A stretch of DNA of 64,000 nucleotides from Gammaproteobacteria bacterium (lineage in GTDB: Bacteria; Pseudomonadota; Gammaproteobacteria; JACKNK01). The notes under the pieces are model-generated. The model was given only the letters and a program-made list of their open reading frames with translations. It had not been told where the DNA came from and did not search any database. The DNA is taken from contig JACKNK010000001.1 in assembly GCA_024234955.1 (NCBI GenBank), positions 1 to 64,000 on the forward strand, written 5' to 3'. This document shows positions 26,574-36,301 of the stretch, piece by piece. The position numbers were made by a program, and so were the translations under genes. Position 1 is the first letter of the stretch. Every line of letters begins with the position of its first letter.

Positions 26574-27260
26574 GTGTACGAAATCATTCTTGCCGGCGGT
26601 TGGCTGATGCTTCCGATCCTGTTGTGTTCGGTCATTGCCACGGCCATTGTCATTGAGCGGCTGGTGGCGTTGCGGCAGTCGCGGGTGTTGCCGCCGGAAC
26701 TGATCAATCAGGTCCTCACCTGGGCCGATCGCTCCGAACTCGATCGGGTCCACGTCAAGGAGATCGCCACGCAATCGCCGCTGGGCAAGATCATCGCGAT
26801 CGGGGTCCAGAATCAGACGCTTCCGCGCGATCAGATCAAGGTCGCGATCGAGGACGCCGGTCGCCACGTCGTGCATGACATGGAACGCTATCTGCCGGCA
26901 CTCGGGACGATTGCGCACATCACCCCGTTGCTGGGTCTGCTGGGCACCGTGATCGGCATGATCACCGTGTTCGATGCGATCACCACGCACGGCGTCGGCG
27001 ATCCGACGGTGCTCGCCGACGGTATCTCGCAGGCGCTGATCACCACCGCCGCCGGCATCAGTGTGGCCATCCCGAGCATCATTGCGTTCCGCTATCTGCG
27101 CAGTCACATCAACGAGATGATCGTGCGCATGGAAAAGCAGGCCATTCATCTGCTCGACGTGCTGGAACGCCGTCAGGGCCACCCGTTCAACGGTGAAACC
27201 AGCGACCCCGCTGCCCACGCCATCGCCAGCTACGACGTGAACGATGAACCTACGGCCTGA
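26574..27260 (+). CDS. exbB: ExbB/TolQ-type proton channel protein
   Basis: 228 residues from a GTG start. There are three membrane segments: near residues 5-25 (AGGWLMLPILLCSVIATAIV), HITPLLGLLGTVIGMITVFD and ALITTAAGISVAIPSIIAF, the last two carrying the conserved channel pattern. It pairs with ExbD to harness the proton gradient for TonB-dependent outer-membrane transport. It overlaps exbD by 17 bases. The exbB-exbD-lpxK-ycaR-kdsB order is common in gamma- and betaproteobacteria. Confidence 0.92.
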   Translation: MYEIILAGGWLMLPILLCSVIATAIVIERLVALRQSRVLPPELINQVLTWADRSELDRVHVKEIATQSPLGKIIAIGVQNQTLPRDQIKVAIEDAGRHVVHDMERYLPALGTIAHITPLLGLLGTVIGMITVFDAITTHGVGDPTVLADGISQALITTAAGISVAIPSIIAFRYLRSHINEMIVRMEKQAIHLLDVLERRQGHPFNGETSDPAAHAIASYDVNDEPTA

Positions 27261-27684
27261 CAAACCCGAGGCCCCCGAGGTCAATCTGACGCCGTTGATC
27301 GACGTCGTCTTCCTGTTGCTGATCTTTTTCATGGTCTCGACCACGTTCACCCAGCGCGGCGAGATCAAGGTCGATCTGCCGGAGGCCAGCACTGAGCAGG
27401 TCGAGGCCCGCAAGGAGCCGCTGCGCCTGACCATCGACGCCGATGGCGCCTACTTCCTCGACGGCAAGCCGCTTGAAGCCGATGGCGATGCGATTCGCGA
27501 TGCGCTGCATGCGGCGGCGGGAGGCGACCTGGAACAGACGGTCATCATCCGTGCCGATGCGCAGTCCCGGCATCAGGACGTGGTGCGTGCGATGGATGCC
27601 TCGTCGCGTGCCGGCCTCAATCACATGTCCATCGCGACCACGGTGACGGACAGCGCAGAACCATCGGTCACCACCAAACCCTGA
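27244..27684 (+). CDS. exbD: ExbD/TolR-family protein
   Basis: 146 residues: a short cytoplasmic N-terminus (EVNLTPLIDVVFLLLIFFMV, with the proton-carrying Asp in the single membrane helix) and a periplasmic alpha/beta domain. It forms the ion-driven stator with ExbB. The stop overlaps the lpxK start (TGATGA). Confidence 0.92.
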   Translation: MNLRPDKPEAPEVNLTPLIDVVFLLLIFFMVSTTFTQRGEIKVDLPEASTEQVEARKEPLRLTIDADGAYFLDGKPLEADGDAIRDALHAAAGGDLEQTVIIRADAQSRHQDVVRAMDASSRAGLNHMSIATTVTDSAEPSVTTKP

Positions 27685-28661
27685 TGAAGCGGAACGCACC
27701 GGATTTCTGGTGGCAGCCGAGCTTCCAGGCCTGGTTGCTGTGGCCGATTTCATGGCTTTATCGGCTGCTCACCAGCTTACGTCGGCTCGCGTATCGGATC
27801 GGATTGTTCAAACGTTATCGCGCCCCGGTTCCGGTGATCGTGGTCGGGGGCATTCTGGTCGGGGGTAGCGGCAAGACGCCATTCACGCTCTGGCTGGTCG
27901 AACTGTTGCGCAAATCCGGCTACCAGCCCGGCGTCGTATTGCGCGGATATGGGGGCAAATCGCCGCACTGGCCGCGCCGCGTGGAGGCAGACAGCGATCC
28001 GGCGCAGGTCGGCGACGAGGCCGTACTGATCGCACGGCGTACCGGTGTTCCGGTGTGCGCCGGGCCGAAGCGTCGCGAGTCGGTCCAGCATCTCGTTGAA
28101 CAGGGTTGCGACGTCATCGTTTCCGACGACGGTCTTCAGCATTACGCGCTGGATCGGAATATCGAGATCGCCGTGGTTGACGGTCGGCGTCGTTTCGGCA
28201 ACCGCATGCTGCTGCCCGCCGGTCCGTTGCGGGAGCCGATCAGTCGGCTGAACAAGGTGCATTGGGTGATCAGCAATGGTCCCAATCAGCGCGGCGAATA
28301 CCGCATGGACCTGCGCGGCGACGTGTTGAAGCGTCTTGACGGCGCACGCGAGGCCAAGCTGACCGCGTGGCAGGGGCGAGCGGTGCATGCGCTGGCCGGG
28401 ATCGGCGATCCCAGGCGCTTTTTCGCCACCCTGCGTCGTGCCGGTTTGCAGGTGCAGGAACATCCTTTTCCCGATCATCATGATTTCACGGGCGAAGACT
28501 TGAACTTCACGCCGCCGTTGCCACTGGTGATGACCGAGAAGGATGCGGTCAAATGCATACCCTTGGCGCCGCCCGATGCCGATCTCTGGTATCTGCCCGT
28601 CAGCGCGAAGGTCGATGCCCGGCTCGAACGCCTGATTCTCAAAGAACTTGAATCTTTATAA
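27684..28661 (+). CDS. lpxK: Tetraacyldisaccharide 4'-kinase
   Basis: 325 residues. LpxK phosphorylates the lipid A precursor at the inner face of the membrane. The N-terminus is membrane-associated. The nucleotide-binding loop is GGILVGGSGKTPFTLWL, followed by VVLRGYGGKS and VIVSDDGLQHYALDR (Walker B-type Asp pair). It overlaps exbD and is followed by ycaR and kdsB; msbA, often present in this cluster, is absent here. Confidence 0.95.
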   Translation: MKRNAPDFWWQPSFQAWLLWPISWLYRLLTSLRRLAYRIGLFKRYRAPVPVIVVGGILVGGSGKTPFTLWLVELLRKSGYQPGVVLRGYGGKSPHWPRRVEADSDPAQVGDEAVLIARRTGVPVCAGPKRRESVQHLVEQGCDVIVSDDGLQHYALDRNIEIAVVDGRRRFGNRMLLPAGPLREPISRLNKVHWVISNGPNQRGEYRMDLRGDVLKRLDGAREAKLTAWQGRAVHALAGIGDPRRFFATLRRAGLQVQEHPFPDHHDFTGEDLNFTPPLPLVMTEKDAVKCIPLAPPDADLWYLPVSAKVDARLERLILKELESL

Positions 28662-28669
28662 GGATCGTC

Positions 28670-28870
28670 ATGGACAAGAAACTGCTCGATATCCTGGTCT
28701 GTCCGGTCTGCAAGGGGCCGCTCGATTACGACAAGCCCGCTCAGGAACTCATCTGTTCACGGGATCGAATCGCCTTCCCGATTCGTGACGGCATTCCGGT
28801 GATGCTTGAGGACGAAGCCCGCTCGCTGGATGCGAGCGCCGCCGACGCTTCCGCCGAAGACGGCGGTTGA
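28670..28870 (+). CDS. ycaR: Trm112-family protein (YcaR)
   Basis: 66 residues with the Trm112 fold pattern LLDILVCPVCKGPLDYD, then ELICSRDRIAFPIRDGIPVML. It retains the first CxxC and a later Cys. Proteins of this family stabilise methyltransferase or other partners. Its place between lpxK and kdsB is conserved in many proteobacteria. One base separates its stop from the kdsB start. Confidence 0.9.
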   Translation: MDKKLLDILVCPVCKGPLDYDKPAQELICSRDRIAFPIRDGIPVMLEDEARSLDASAADASAEDGG

Positions 28871-28871
28871 G

Positions 28872-29642
28872 ATGACGTTCTCGGTTGTCGTTCCAGCGCG
28901 TTTTGCCTCCACGCGCCTCCCCGGCAAACCGCTGCAGGACATCGCCGGCCTGCCGATGGTCGAACACGTCCGCCGACGCGGCCTGGATGCCGGGGCGCAG
29001 CACGTCATCGTTGCGACCGACGACGCACGCATCGAAGCGGCGGTACGCGAGCACGGTGGCGAAGCCATGATGACTTCGCCGGATCACGCCAGCGGGACCG
29101 ATCGTCTGGCCGAAGTCGCACGGCGCATGAAGTGGGCGGACGATGTCATCGTCGTCAATGTGCAGGGCGATGAACCGTTGATCGATCCGGCGCTGATCCG
29201 CCTGGTCGCACAGGCCCTGGAAGGCCACCCCAAAGCCGGTATCGCCACGCTCGCCGTGCGTATCCACACCGCTGCCGAACTGTTCGACCCCAACGTCGTC
29301 AAGGTCGTGTTCGACACCGAGGGTTATGCGCTGTATTTCAGTCGTGCGCCCATCCCCTGGGATCGCGACGCCTTCGGCCTGAGTCGGGGGAAAATCTCCG
29401 AACGCGCCCCGCATTACCGGCATATCGGGCTTTATGCCTATCGTGCCGGTTTCCTGCATCGCTACACTGAACTCCCCGCCGCCGCCATCGAGCAGGCGGA
29501 ATCCCTGGAGCAACTTCGGGCCTTGTGGAACGGCGTGCCGATTCATGTCTCGGTTACCGAGCATCCTCCCGGCCACGGCGTCGATACCCCCGCCGATCTC
29601 GAACGGGTGCGGGGGTTGATGCGTAGGGCGAACCACCTCTGA
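28872..29642 (+). CDS. kdsB: CMP-KDO synthetase
   Basis: 256 residues from the ATG at 28872. It activates KDO with CTP for lipopolysaccharide core assembly in the cytoplasm. Motifs include VVVPARFASTRLPGKPL (nucleotide binding), NVQGDEPLI and YFSRAPIPW, then HIGLYAYR. It is the last gene of the exbB-to-kdsB operon. Confidence 0.96.
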   Translation: MTFSVVVPARFASTRLPGKPLQDIAGLPMVEHVRRRGLDAGAQHVIVATDDARIEAAVREHGGEAMMTSPDHASGTDRLAEVARRMKWADDVIVVNVQGDEPLIDPALIRLVAQALEGHPKAGIATLAVRIHTAAELFDPNVVKVVFDTEGYALYFSRAPIPWDRDAFGLSRGKISERAPHYRHIGLYAYRAGFLHRYTELPAAAIEQAESLEQLRALWNGVPIHVSVTEHPPGHGVDTPADLERVRGLMRRANHL

Positions 29643-29797
29643 CCGACGCAAGGCGCGCCGCCGACTCATAGCCTCCAGGCAATCGATGCGCCGACGAATA
29701 TCGAATTTTCATTGGCGGACGGAATCGAAAGACTAGCCCCATCGTGAGACTGGCCTCGACATGAGCCTGGTCCGAACTCGCAAAGGGGGTATTCGTC

Positions 29798-31477
29798 ATG
29801 GAGCGTCTGTTGCCGCTGGTTGCAGCGCTGCCGTTGATCTCGGCGCTGTTGGTGCACGCCCTTGCGGGTGGGCTGGGGCGCCGGGTGGCTCGGCTGAGCA
29901 TCGGATTCTCTTTGACGGGTTTTGCGGCTTCCAGCGTGTTGCTGGCCCTGGCGATTGCCGGTCAGGCACCGCGCACGCTGACATTCGGCGCGGCCTGGGG
30001 CAGCTTGTTGTTCGATCCCCTGAGTGTGCTGATGGCCACGGTGGTGTCCGGCATCAGCCTGATCGTGCATATCTATTCACAGCGTTACATGGTCGAGGAA
30101 CGCGGCTTTGCGCGTTTCTATGTGCTGCTCGACCTGATGACGGCGGCGCTGCTGGTGATGGTCTCGGCGGCGGATATGATCACCTTGCTGATTGCCTGGC
30201 ACCTGATCGGGATGTTGCTCTATTTCCTGCTCGGTCAGGACACCCGCAGCCAGACGGCGTATCGCTACGCCTTCTGGACCTTGTTCACCTACCGGTTCGG
30301 CGATCTGCCGATGCTGCTGGCGGCGGGGCTGCTGTACACCGCGTTCGGAACCTGGTCCCTGCCTGAGATCTTCTCCGCGCTGGCGGCTCAGCCCGACATC
30401 CGGACCTGGTTCGATCTGCCTCTGGCGGAAGTCGTGGCCGGTCTGATCGCCTTGTCCGCATTCGCGCGCTCGGCGCAGTTCCTGATGCACACCTGGCTGC
30501 CGTACACGATGGGTGGCCCGACCCCGGTTTCCGCGTTGATGCACGCCGGGATCGTCAATGCCGGCGGCTTTCTGATCAATCGCTTTGCACCGGTGTTCGT
30601 GCATACCAGCGACGTGCTCCATTGGGTGTTCCTGATCGGGCTGATCACCGCTGTGATGGGCTCGGTGTTGATGCTTGCGCAGCACGACATCAAGAAGGCG
30701 CTGGGTTACTCCACGATGGGCCAGATGGGCTTCATGATCATGGAATGCGGCGTCGGTGCGTTCTCGCTGGCCGTCTATCACCTGATCGCGCACGGGGTGT
30801 TCAAGGGGACCCTGTTCCTCGGTGCGGGCGGCGTCATCGGCGATGCGCGCAAGGACGACGGCGTGCCCAAGGATGACCTCTACACCTTCGTGGTCGAGCG
30901 CCGCCCGGAACGTCAGCGCCGCCCCTGGCTGCTGATGGCGGCGATCACGCTGCTGGTGCCGGGCGCGATCCTGTTCGCCGCGCACTATCTGGTCGAGGCC
31001 GAGTTTTTCCACAAGCAGGGTGCCGTGGTGCTGCTGTTCTTTGGCTGGATCACCGGCGCACAGCTGATCTTCGCGACCTATCGCATGCGTACCGAGAACC
31101 TCGCGCGCCTGTTCACGCTGATCCTCACCTCATTCACGGTCGTGGTGGTCGGTTACACCGTGATCAGCCACGGTTTCGATCTGTTCCTGTATCCGGACCC
31201 GGTCTTCCGCGCCGGCATTTCGACCGCCGCCGACATCGATCTGATCTGGTTCGACGTGCTGGTTGCCGTGGTCACCGCGTTCATCGTGCTCGGCTGGCTG
31301 TTCACCTACTACGCCGAGCAACAACGCATCCGGGATCGGGCGTGGTTCCAGGCCCTGCGGCGTCGTTTCTACCGGGTCATCTCCCGCGAGTTCTTCATCA
31401 ACGACCTGTACGGCGGGGCAGGGCGCCTGATCGAGGCGGGCGCAAGCCGACTCAACGTGCTGCTGAGGTGGAGTTGA
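29798..31477 (+). CDS. dabB: DabB, NuoL-like proton-conducting subunit of DAB
   Basis: A 559-residue polytopic membrane protein of the NuoL/MrpA family with many helices. Lys/His residues of the proton path appear in SAQFLMHTWLPYTMGGPTPV and in HDIKKALGYSTMGQMGFM. Paired with DabA three genes on, it is the membrane subunit of the DAB complex, which is thought to use the proton gradient to drive energy-coupled conversion of CO2 to bicarbonate in the cytoplasm. A purine-rich aaggggg ribosome site precedes the ATG. It begins an operon of four close-packed genes. Confidence 0.92.
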   Translation: MERLLPLVAALPLISALLVHALAGGLGRRVARLSIGFSLTGFAASSVLLALAIAGQAPRTLTFGAAWGSLLFDPLSVLMATVVSGISLIVHIYSQRYMVEERGFARFYVLLDLMTAALLVMVSAADMITLLIAWHLIGMLLYFLLGQDTRSQTAYRYAFWTLFTYRFGDLPMLLAAGLLYTAFGTWSLPEIFSALAAQPDIRTWFDLPLAEVVAGLIALSAFARSAQFLMHTWLPYTMGGPTPVSALMHAGIVNAGGFLINRFAPVFVHTSDVLHWVFLIGLITAVMGSVLMLAQHDIKKALGYSTMGQMGFMIMECGVGAFSLAVYHLIAHGVFKGTLFLGAGGVIGDARKDDGVPKDDLYTFVVERRPERQRRPWLLMAAITLLVPGAILFAAHYLVEAEFFHKQGAVVLLFFGWITGAQLIFATYRMRTENLARLFTLILTSFTVVVVGYTVISHGFDLFLYPDPVFRAGISTAADIDLIWFDVLVAVVTAFIVLGWLFTYYAEQQRIRDRAWFQALRRRFYRVISREFFINDLYGGAGRLIEAGASRLNVLLRWS

Positions 31478-31478
31478 T

Positions 31479-32246
31479 ATGTCTACCGCCATCTATTTGC
31501 TGGCCGCGCTGTTCCTGCCGCTGTTCCCGCTGAGCATGGCCTTCAACCAGCTCGCGGCGCGCACGCGGCAGCCCCTGGTACGCGCCGTCTTGCTGCTGAT
31601 TTGGCCGCAGCTCGGCATCGGCCTGATCGCGCTGGCAGCGCTGCCGCCGCCAGCTTGGTTCCGTGTCTGGGCCTTGGTGACCGCCGCTTTGTACGCCTAT
31701 CGAGCAATCGCCTTGCGGGATGTCGGCCTGTGGATCGGATTCATCGCCACTTCGGCCTGGAGCCTCGTGTGGTTGGGGGGGGCAGTGCCCGCCGAGCTCG
31801 CCTTGCAGGCGCTCGCCTTCAGTGCGCCGTTGGTTCTGCTTAGTTTGCTCACCGGCGATCTCGAACGCCATTTCGGCGCCGCGCACACCCGCCTGCAACT
31901 CGGTCTCGCAAGCGTCGCACCGCGCTACGCCCTGGCTTTGGTGATGGCGATACTCGCCGCAGTTGCGACGCCCGTGTTCCCGAATTTCTTCACCATCCTC
32001 GCGACTATCAGCAGTCCGGTGGCCGGCGGCGACATGGGCCTGTCACCGCTGGTGATCGGCTCGGTCGTTGCGCTCGTCTGGTTGCTCTGGAGCTGGTCCG
32101 GCATTCGTCTGCTTCAAGGCATCGTGGTCGGAGTAGGTCGTGAACGGGCCGTTGCGGACATGAGCCGCGCGCGTGCCAGGGCCTATGCCATTGGTTACCT
32201 GATCCTCGCTGGCGCGGGCCTTGAACTGGCAGGAGTGCTCCTATGA
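31479..32246 (+). CDS. DAB-operon small membrane protein
   Basis: 255 residues with about seven hydrophobic segments (for example residues 3-25, 36-58 and 60-80), short loops and a positively charged turn (RERAVADMSRARARAYA) near the C-terminus. I do not recognise a named family. Genes of this type can lie between dabB and dabA in the DAB1-like arrangement. It starts two bases after dabB and overlaps dabA (ATGA), so a structural or assembly role in the same complex is likely. Confidence 0.72.
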   Translation: MSTAIYLLAALFLPLFPLSMAFNQLAARTRQPLVRAVLLLIWPQLGIGLIALAALPPPAWFRVWALVTAALYAYRAIALRDVGLWIGFIATSAWSLVWLGGAVPAELALQALAFSAPLVLLSLLTGDLERHFGAAHTRLQLGLASVAPRYALALVMAILAAVATPVFPNFFTILATISSPVAGGDMGLSPLVIGSVVALVWLLWSWSGIRLLQGIVVGVGRERAVADMSRARARAYAIGYLILAGAGLELAGVLL

Positions 32247-35200
32247 GTCGTACCCAGGGTCAACACCTGCGCATCCGCGCAATGGTGTACGTCGCCGGTG
32301 AACCGGTGCCGTTGTTCTGGCCGATGCGTTCCTTCATCGCCAACAACCCCTTGCACGGTCTCGAACACCTGCCGTTTGCGGAGGCCGTGGAGCGCGGCGT
32401 GCAGCTTTTTCATGCGCGCGGCTTCCTGCCGAGGCGGACGTATCAGGACTATCTCCAGGCCGACGCGGTGGATCGCGCGACGCTGAGCGCCGAGATCGAA
32501 CGTTTCGTCGCCGCACGCGCGCCGCTCGTCGGCATCGATCTGCCGCACTGGTTGATGACACTGCTGACCCGGATCGACGCGCCGGTCATGCGGCGTGACG
32601 TCATCACCGATGTTGCCGCCGATGTTGCTGCCGATGTCAATGGCGTGCTGGCGGCGCTCGCCGGCAATGCAGATCGGGACGCCGCGCCGGTGGACGCGGC
32701 GTCATTGATTCCGGATCTACGCAATCGACTGCTTGGCGATCGCCCGATCTATGAGTCCATCGACGCGCTTTGCGGCACGACCATCACCGCTGAGCTTAAC
32801 GATCTTGTGATCCGTGCCTGCCTGGATTTCTTCGACGAGGGGCAGTCGGTGTGGGTCATGCCCGACCGCGAGCTCGGCTTCTTCCGCGCCTGGCGCAACG
32901 TCGCGGGCGGCCCGGTGCGGGCATTGCTGGACGAGATCGAAGCGAGTGAGGCTCGGGCGGGACAGGCCTTGAGCGCGGAAATGGTGGTCGATCACATCAT
33001 GCGGCGTCTGCAGGTGCCGGAGGAGAACTGGATCGGCTACTTCACCCGCGAGATCGCGCAGCTGCACGGCTGGGCCGGCTTCATCCGCTGGCGTGCAAGC
33101 GCGCGCCATTATCACTGGTCGGAGCGCTACCGGGGTGACCTGGTGGACCTGCTCGCGGTGCGCCTCACGCTCGCGCTGCGGCTGTTGAACAAGCGAATCG
33201 GCGCGGGCTTGCCGGCTACGAGCGGCGATCTGCAAGTCTTGATCGAGGACGCGCCGAAGCTCGTCTATCTGCGTCACGAGCTGTACACCGGCGATGTGCT
33301 GCCGGACATGGTGCAACGCGTTGAGAGCGCACTGGAGGGCCGTGGTCCGGCCACGGTGGATGCGCTGTTTGACGATTACACCCGCGCCAAACGACAGGTG
33401 GAGGCGCACGCGCAGCGAGATCGGTTGCACGCGCTGGCGGTGCAGGTCGGCGCCGAGTTGGATGCGCTGGATCGCGACACGCTCAGCGCGTTGCTCGGCA
33501 CGCTCACCGAGTTCGAACAGGCCGAGGGCATGATCTGGCTGCGCGCGATGGAGGATCGGGCCATGCAATCCCTGCTCACCGGGCTGTCGCTGGCGCCGGC
33601 GCCGCCGCGCGAGAAGCGCCCATTCGTGCAGGCCGCGTTCTGCATCGATACGCGTTCGGAACGCATCCGCCGCCACCTCGAAGCGGTGGGCGACTATCAG
33701 ACCTTCGGCATCGCCGGCTTCTTCGGGGTGCCGGTCAGCCTGATCGAACTCGGCAAGGGCAGCGAGACGCACCTGTGCCCGGTGCTGCTGACGCCGAAGA
33801 ACGTGGTCCTGGAGATGTCCTCGGCGGTGCGCACCGAACAGCCGGCGGTGACCTCGCTCGGCCATGCGATGCACAAGCTCAAGGAGTCGGTGCTGTCGCC
33901 GTTCGTGACGGTCGAGGCCATCGGTCTGCTGTTCGGTCTCGACATGATCGGCAAGACGGTCGCGCCGCAACTCTACAACCCCTGGCGCGGGCAGTTGCAT
34001 GCGCAGAAGTCCGGCACGCATCTGCTGCTCGACAAGTTAAGCCGTGAACAGGCCGATTCGATCCTGCGCGCGGTGCAGCGCGCGATCATCGTCGAGGCCG
34101 CCGAGCAGGAGCTCGGCATGGAGCCCGAGGACGTCAACGACAGCCTGGTGCGAGCACTGCGCGAGGCGGCGCTGGGCCATGCCGAACTGGCTGCGGAGGT
34201 GATCGGCGCGCTCGGGGTCAGCACCGCCAGGGCGGTGCGGTTCATCGATCGCCTGCGCGACAACTACCGGATCAACGCCGCCTTCATGAACCGGCAGATG
34301 GAGGAACTCGGCCGCATCGGTTTCAGCACCGACGAACAGGTCGGCTTCGTCAGCCAGGCGCTGAGTTCGATCGGTCTGACCAGGGATTTCTCGCGCTTCG
34401 TGCTGCTGGTCGGTCATGGCAGCTGTTCCGAGAACAACCCCTACGAGAGCGCCCTCGATTGTGGCGCCTGCGGCGGCAATCACGGCCTCGTCAACGCACG
34501 GGTGCTGGCGCAGATGGCCAACAAGCCGGCGGTGCGTCGTCGCCTCGCCGAGAAGGGCATCGTGATCCCCGAGGACAGCTGGTTCCTGCCCGCGATGCAC
34601 AACACCACGACCGACGAGGTCACCCTGCACGACCTGGAACTGCTGCCGACCTCTCACCTCGTCTATCTCGATCGCCTGCGTACCGGTCTGACCTCCGCGG
34701 CGCGGCTGTGCGCGCAGGAGCGGCTGCCCAGTCTGCAAGGCGGCGGGGCGGGCGAGACCGCCAGCGTGGACCCGGCGGCGGCGTTCCGGATCGCCCGTCG
34801 CAACGCCATGGACTGGTCCCAGGTGCGTCCGGAGTGGGGTCTGTCGCGCAACGCCTACTTCATCGTCGGACGTCGCGACCTGACCCGCGATATGGGCCTG
34901 GATGGCCGCGCCTTCCTGCATTCCTACGACTACCGCGTCGATCCGAAACGTCGCCTGCTCGAGAACATCCTCACCGGTCCGCTGGTGGTCGGGCAGTGGA
35001 TCAATATGCAGTACTACTTCTCGGCGGTCGACAACGAGCGCTTCGGCAGCGGCTCCAAGGTCTACCACAACGTCGCCGGCCGCTTCGGGGTGATGACCGG
35101 CAACCTCAGCGACCTGCGCACCGGTCTTCCGGCGCAGACCGTGCTCGAGAACGGCCGCCCGTTCCACGAGCCGATGCGCCTGATCACCGTAATCGAAGCC

Positions 35201-35398
35201 CCGTTCGAACACGCCCGTGCGGCGATCGAAAACGTCGCCTCGGTCAAGAAACTGGTCCGCAACGGCTGGGTCCGTTTGCTGGTGATCGACCCCGAGACCG
35301 CCACGGTCTGCCTGTACGAGGAAGACGGCGGCTGGCGCCGCCAGCCGCACGGCGAATTCACCGATTCCGACTTGTCCCTGAGGCTTTGCACCGCATGA
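32243..35398 (+). CDS. dabA: DabA, DUF2309 zinc protein of the DAB pump
   Basis: A 1051-residue protein of the DUF2309/UPF0753 family, close to the long DAB1-type. DabA resembles a beta-carbonic anhydrase fused into a larger fold. Predicted zinc ligands and catalytic residues are visible: Cys467 and Asp469 in AFCIDTRSERIRR, His725 in LLVGHGSCSENN and Cys740 in ALDCGACGG, the same Cys-Asp/His-Cys spacing reported for DabA2 of Halothiobacillus. It works with DabB at the inner membrane. Its stop overlaps the start of the PII-like gene (ATGA). Confidence 0.93.
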   Translation: MSRTQGQHLRIRAMVYVAGEPVPLFWPMRSFIANNPLHGLEHLPFAEAVERGVQLFHARGFLPRRTYQDYLQADAVDRATLSAEIERFVAARAPLVGIDLPHWLMTLLTRIDAPVMRRDVITDVAADVAADVNGVLAALAGNADRDAAPVDAASLIPDLRNRLLGDRPIYESIDALCGTTITAELNDLVIRACLDFFDEGQSVWVMPDRELGFFRAWRNVAGGPVRALLDEIEASEARAGQALSAEMVVDHIMRRLQVPEENWIGYFTREIAQLHGWAGFIRWRASARHYHWSERYRGDLVDLLAVRLTLALRLLNKRIGAGLPATSGDLQVLIEDAPKLVYLRHELYTGDVLPDMVQRVESALEGRGPATVDALFDDYTRAKRQVEAHAQRDRLHALAVQVGAELDALDRDTLSALLGTLTEFEQAEGMIWLRAMEDRAMQSLLTGLSLAPAPPREKRPFVQAAFCIDTRSERIRRHLEAVGDYQTFGIAGFFGVPVSLIELGKGSETHLCPVLLTPKNVVLEMSSAVRTEQPAVTSLGHAMHKLKESVLSPFVTVEAIGLLFGLDMIGKTVAPQLYNPWRGQLHAQKSGTHLLLDKLSREQADSILRAVQRAIIVEAAEQELGMEPEDVNDSLVRALREAALGHAELAAEVIGALGVSTARAVRFIDRLRDNYRINAAFMNRQMEELGRIGFSTDEQVGFVSQALSSIGLTRDFSRFVLLVGHGSCSENNPYESALDCGACGGNHGLVNARVLAQMANKPAVRRRLAEKGIVIPEDSWFLPAMHNTTTDEVTLHDLELLPTSHLVYLDRLRTGLTSAARLCAQERLPSLQGGGAGETASVDPAAAFRIARRNAMDWSQVRPEWGLSRNAYFIVGRRDLTRDMGLDGRAFLHSYDYRVDPKRRLLENILTGPLVVGQWINMQYYFSAVDNERFGSGSKVYHNVAGRFGVMTGNLSDLRTGLPAQTVLENGRPFHEPMRLITVIEAPFEHARAAIENVASVKKLVRNGWVRLLVIDPETATVCLYEEDGGWRRQPHGEFTDSDLSLRLCTA

Positions 35399-35724
35399 AA
35401 AACCTGAAATTCAGTCCCCTGAAAAAGCTGGAGATCATCCTCAGCGGTGAACACCAGGCCTTTGCCACCGACCTGCTCGATCGCGCCGGGGTGAAGGGCT
35501 ACACGATCTTCAACAACCTGTCCGGCAAGGGCAGTCACGGCTTTCATGAAGGGCACGTCATGTTCAACGAGGACGACGTGCTGATCATGATCATCGCCGC
35601 CGTGCCCGAGAAGATGGTCAACGACATCCTGCTCGGCTTCGCACCGTTCTACGACACCCACTCGGGCGTGGTGTTCATCTCCGACATCCAGGTCACTCGC
35701 CCGGTGAAGTTCAGCGGCGGATAA
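35395..35724 (+). CDS. PII-like protein of carbon-concentrating operons
   Basis: 109 residues with the PII ferredoxin-like pattern: LKKLEIILSGEHQAFATDLLD, a GVKGYTIFNNLSGKG loop and VLIMIIAAVPEKMVNDIL. It lacks the classic uridylylated T-loop tyrosine context. PII-like proteins coupled to DAB or carboxysome genes (CPII group) bind nucleotide and bicarbonate, so it may gate DabAB. Overlap with dabA means tight coupling. The specific ligand is inference. Confidence 0.82.
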   Translation: MKNLKFSPLKKLEIILSGEHQAFATDLLDRAGVKGYTIFNNLSGKGSHGFHEGHVMFNEDDVLIMIIAAVPEKMVNDILLGFAPFYDTHSGVVFISDIQVTRPVKFSGG

Positions 35725-35782
35725 CCACCCGCACCGTAGGTAACGGTCACAGAGATGTCCGTCCTCGGAGTTCGTGGGCGAA

Positions 35783-36301
35783 TCAATCAGCACGCTTCAG
35801 CGGTGGAGAGGCCTTGCTCGCCAACCTGAGCAGTTCGACTTGCGAGCGGGTCCGGGTCTTGCGAAACACGCTCTTGCGTTGCGTGCGAACCTTGTCGATC
35901 CATAAGCCGTGGCGGCTGATCTTCGCGACGACGCAGCGATGAACGCCCGCGTATTCGCGCTGGAACTGGATCGTCGGCGATTCGTCGTACTTCGCCAGCG
36001 TCGGCACGAACTCGATGTCGTTGGCGGCGACGCCCGGTGTCATCCGGTGGCGATAAGTGAATCGGATGTCGTCGTTCGCGGTGATTTCCTCGCCGCCGCG
36101 ATCGGCTGCGATGACCGGCTTCGGGAAGCCCGCATAGACGATTCGGTCCATCACCGCATCGTCACGGTTGATCACCAGCAGGGCGGCGGCGTCGCCATCC
36201 ATGAGGAGGTTGATCTCGTCGAGTGCCCGGACCCAGGTCTTCCGGTCCTCGCCCGGCATCGCGTAGATGCGGGTGATGGTGTCGAGAATGCGCTTGTCCA
36301 T
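35783..36301 (-). pseudogene. LuxR-type regulator with damaged HTH domain
   Basis: An open frame of about 172 codons from the ATG at 36301. The N-terminal part resembles the sensor domain of a group of LuxR-type regulators (LDTITRIYAMPGEDRKTW, then MDGDAAALLVINRDD). The last 30 residues (VRTQRKSVFRKTRTRSQVELLRLAS) look like the end of a LuxR helix-turn-helix, but the first two helices are missing, as if about 25 codons were deleted. It may therefore not bind DNA. It could also be a divergent intact protein; an alignment would settle it. Confidence 0.5.
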
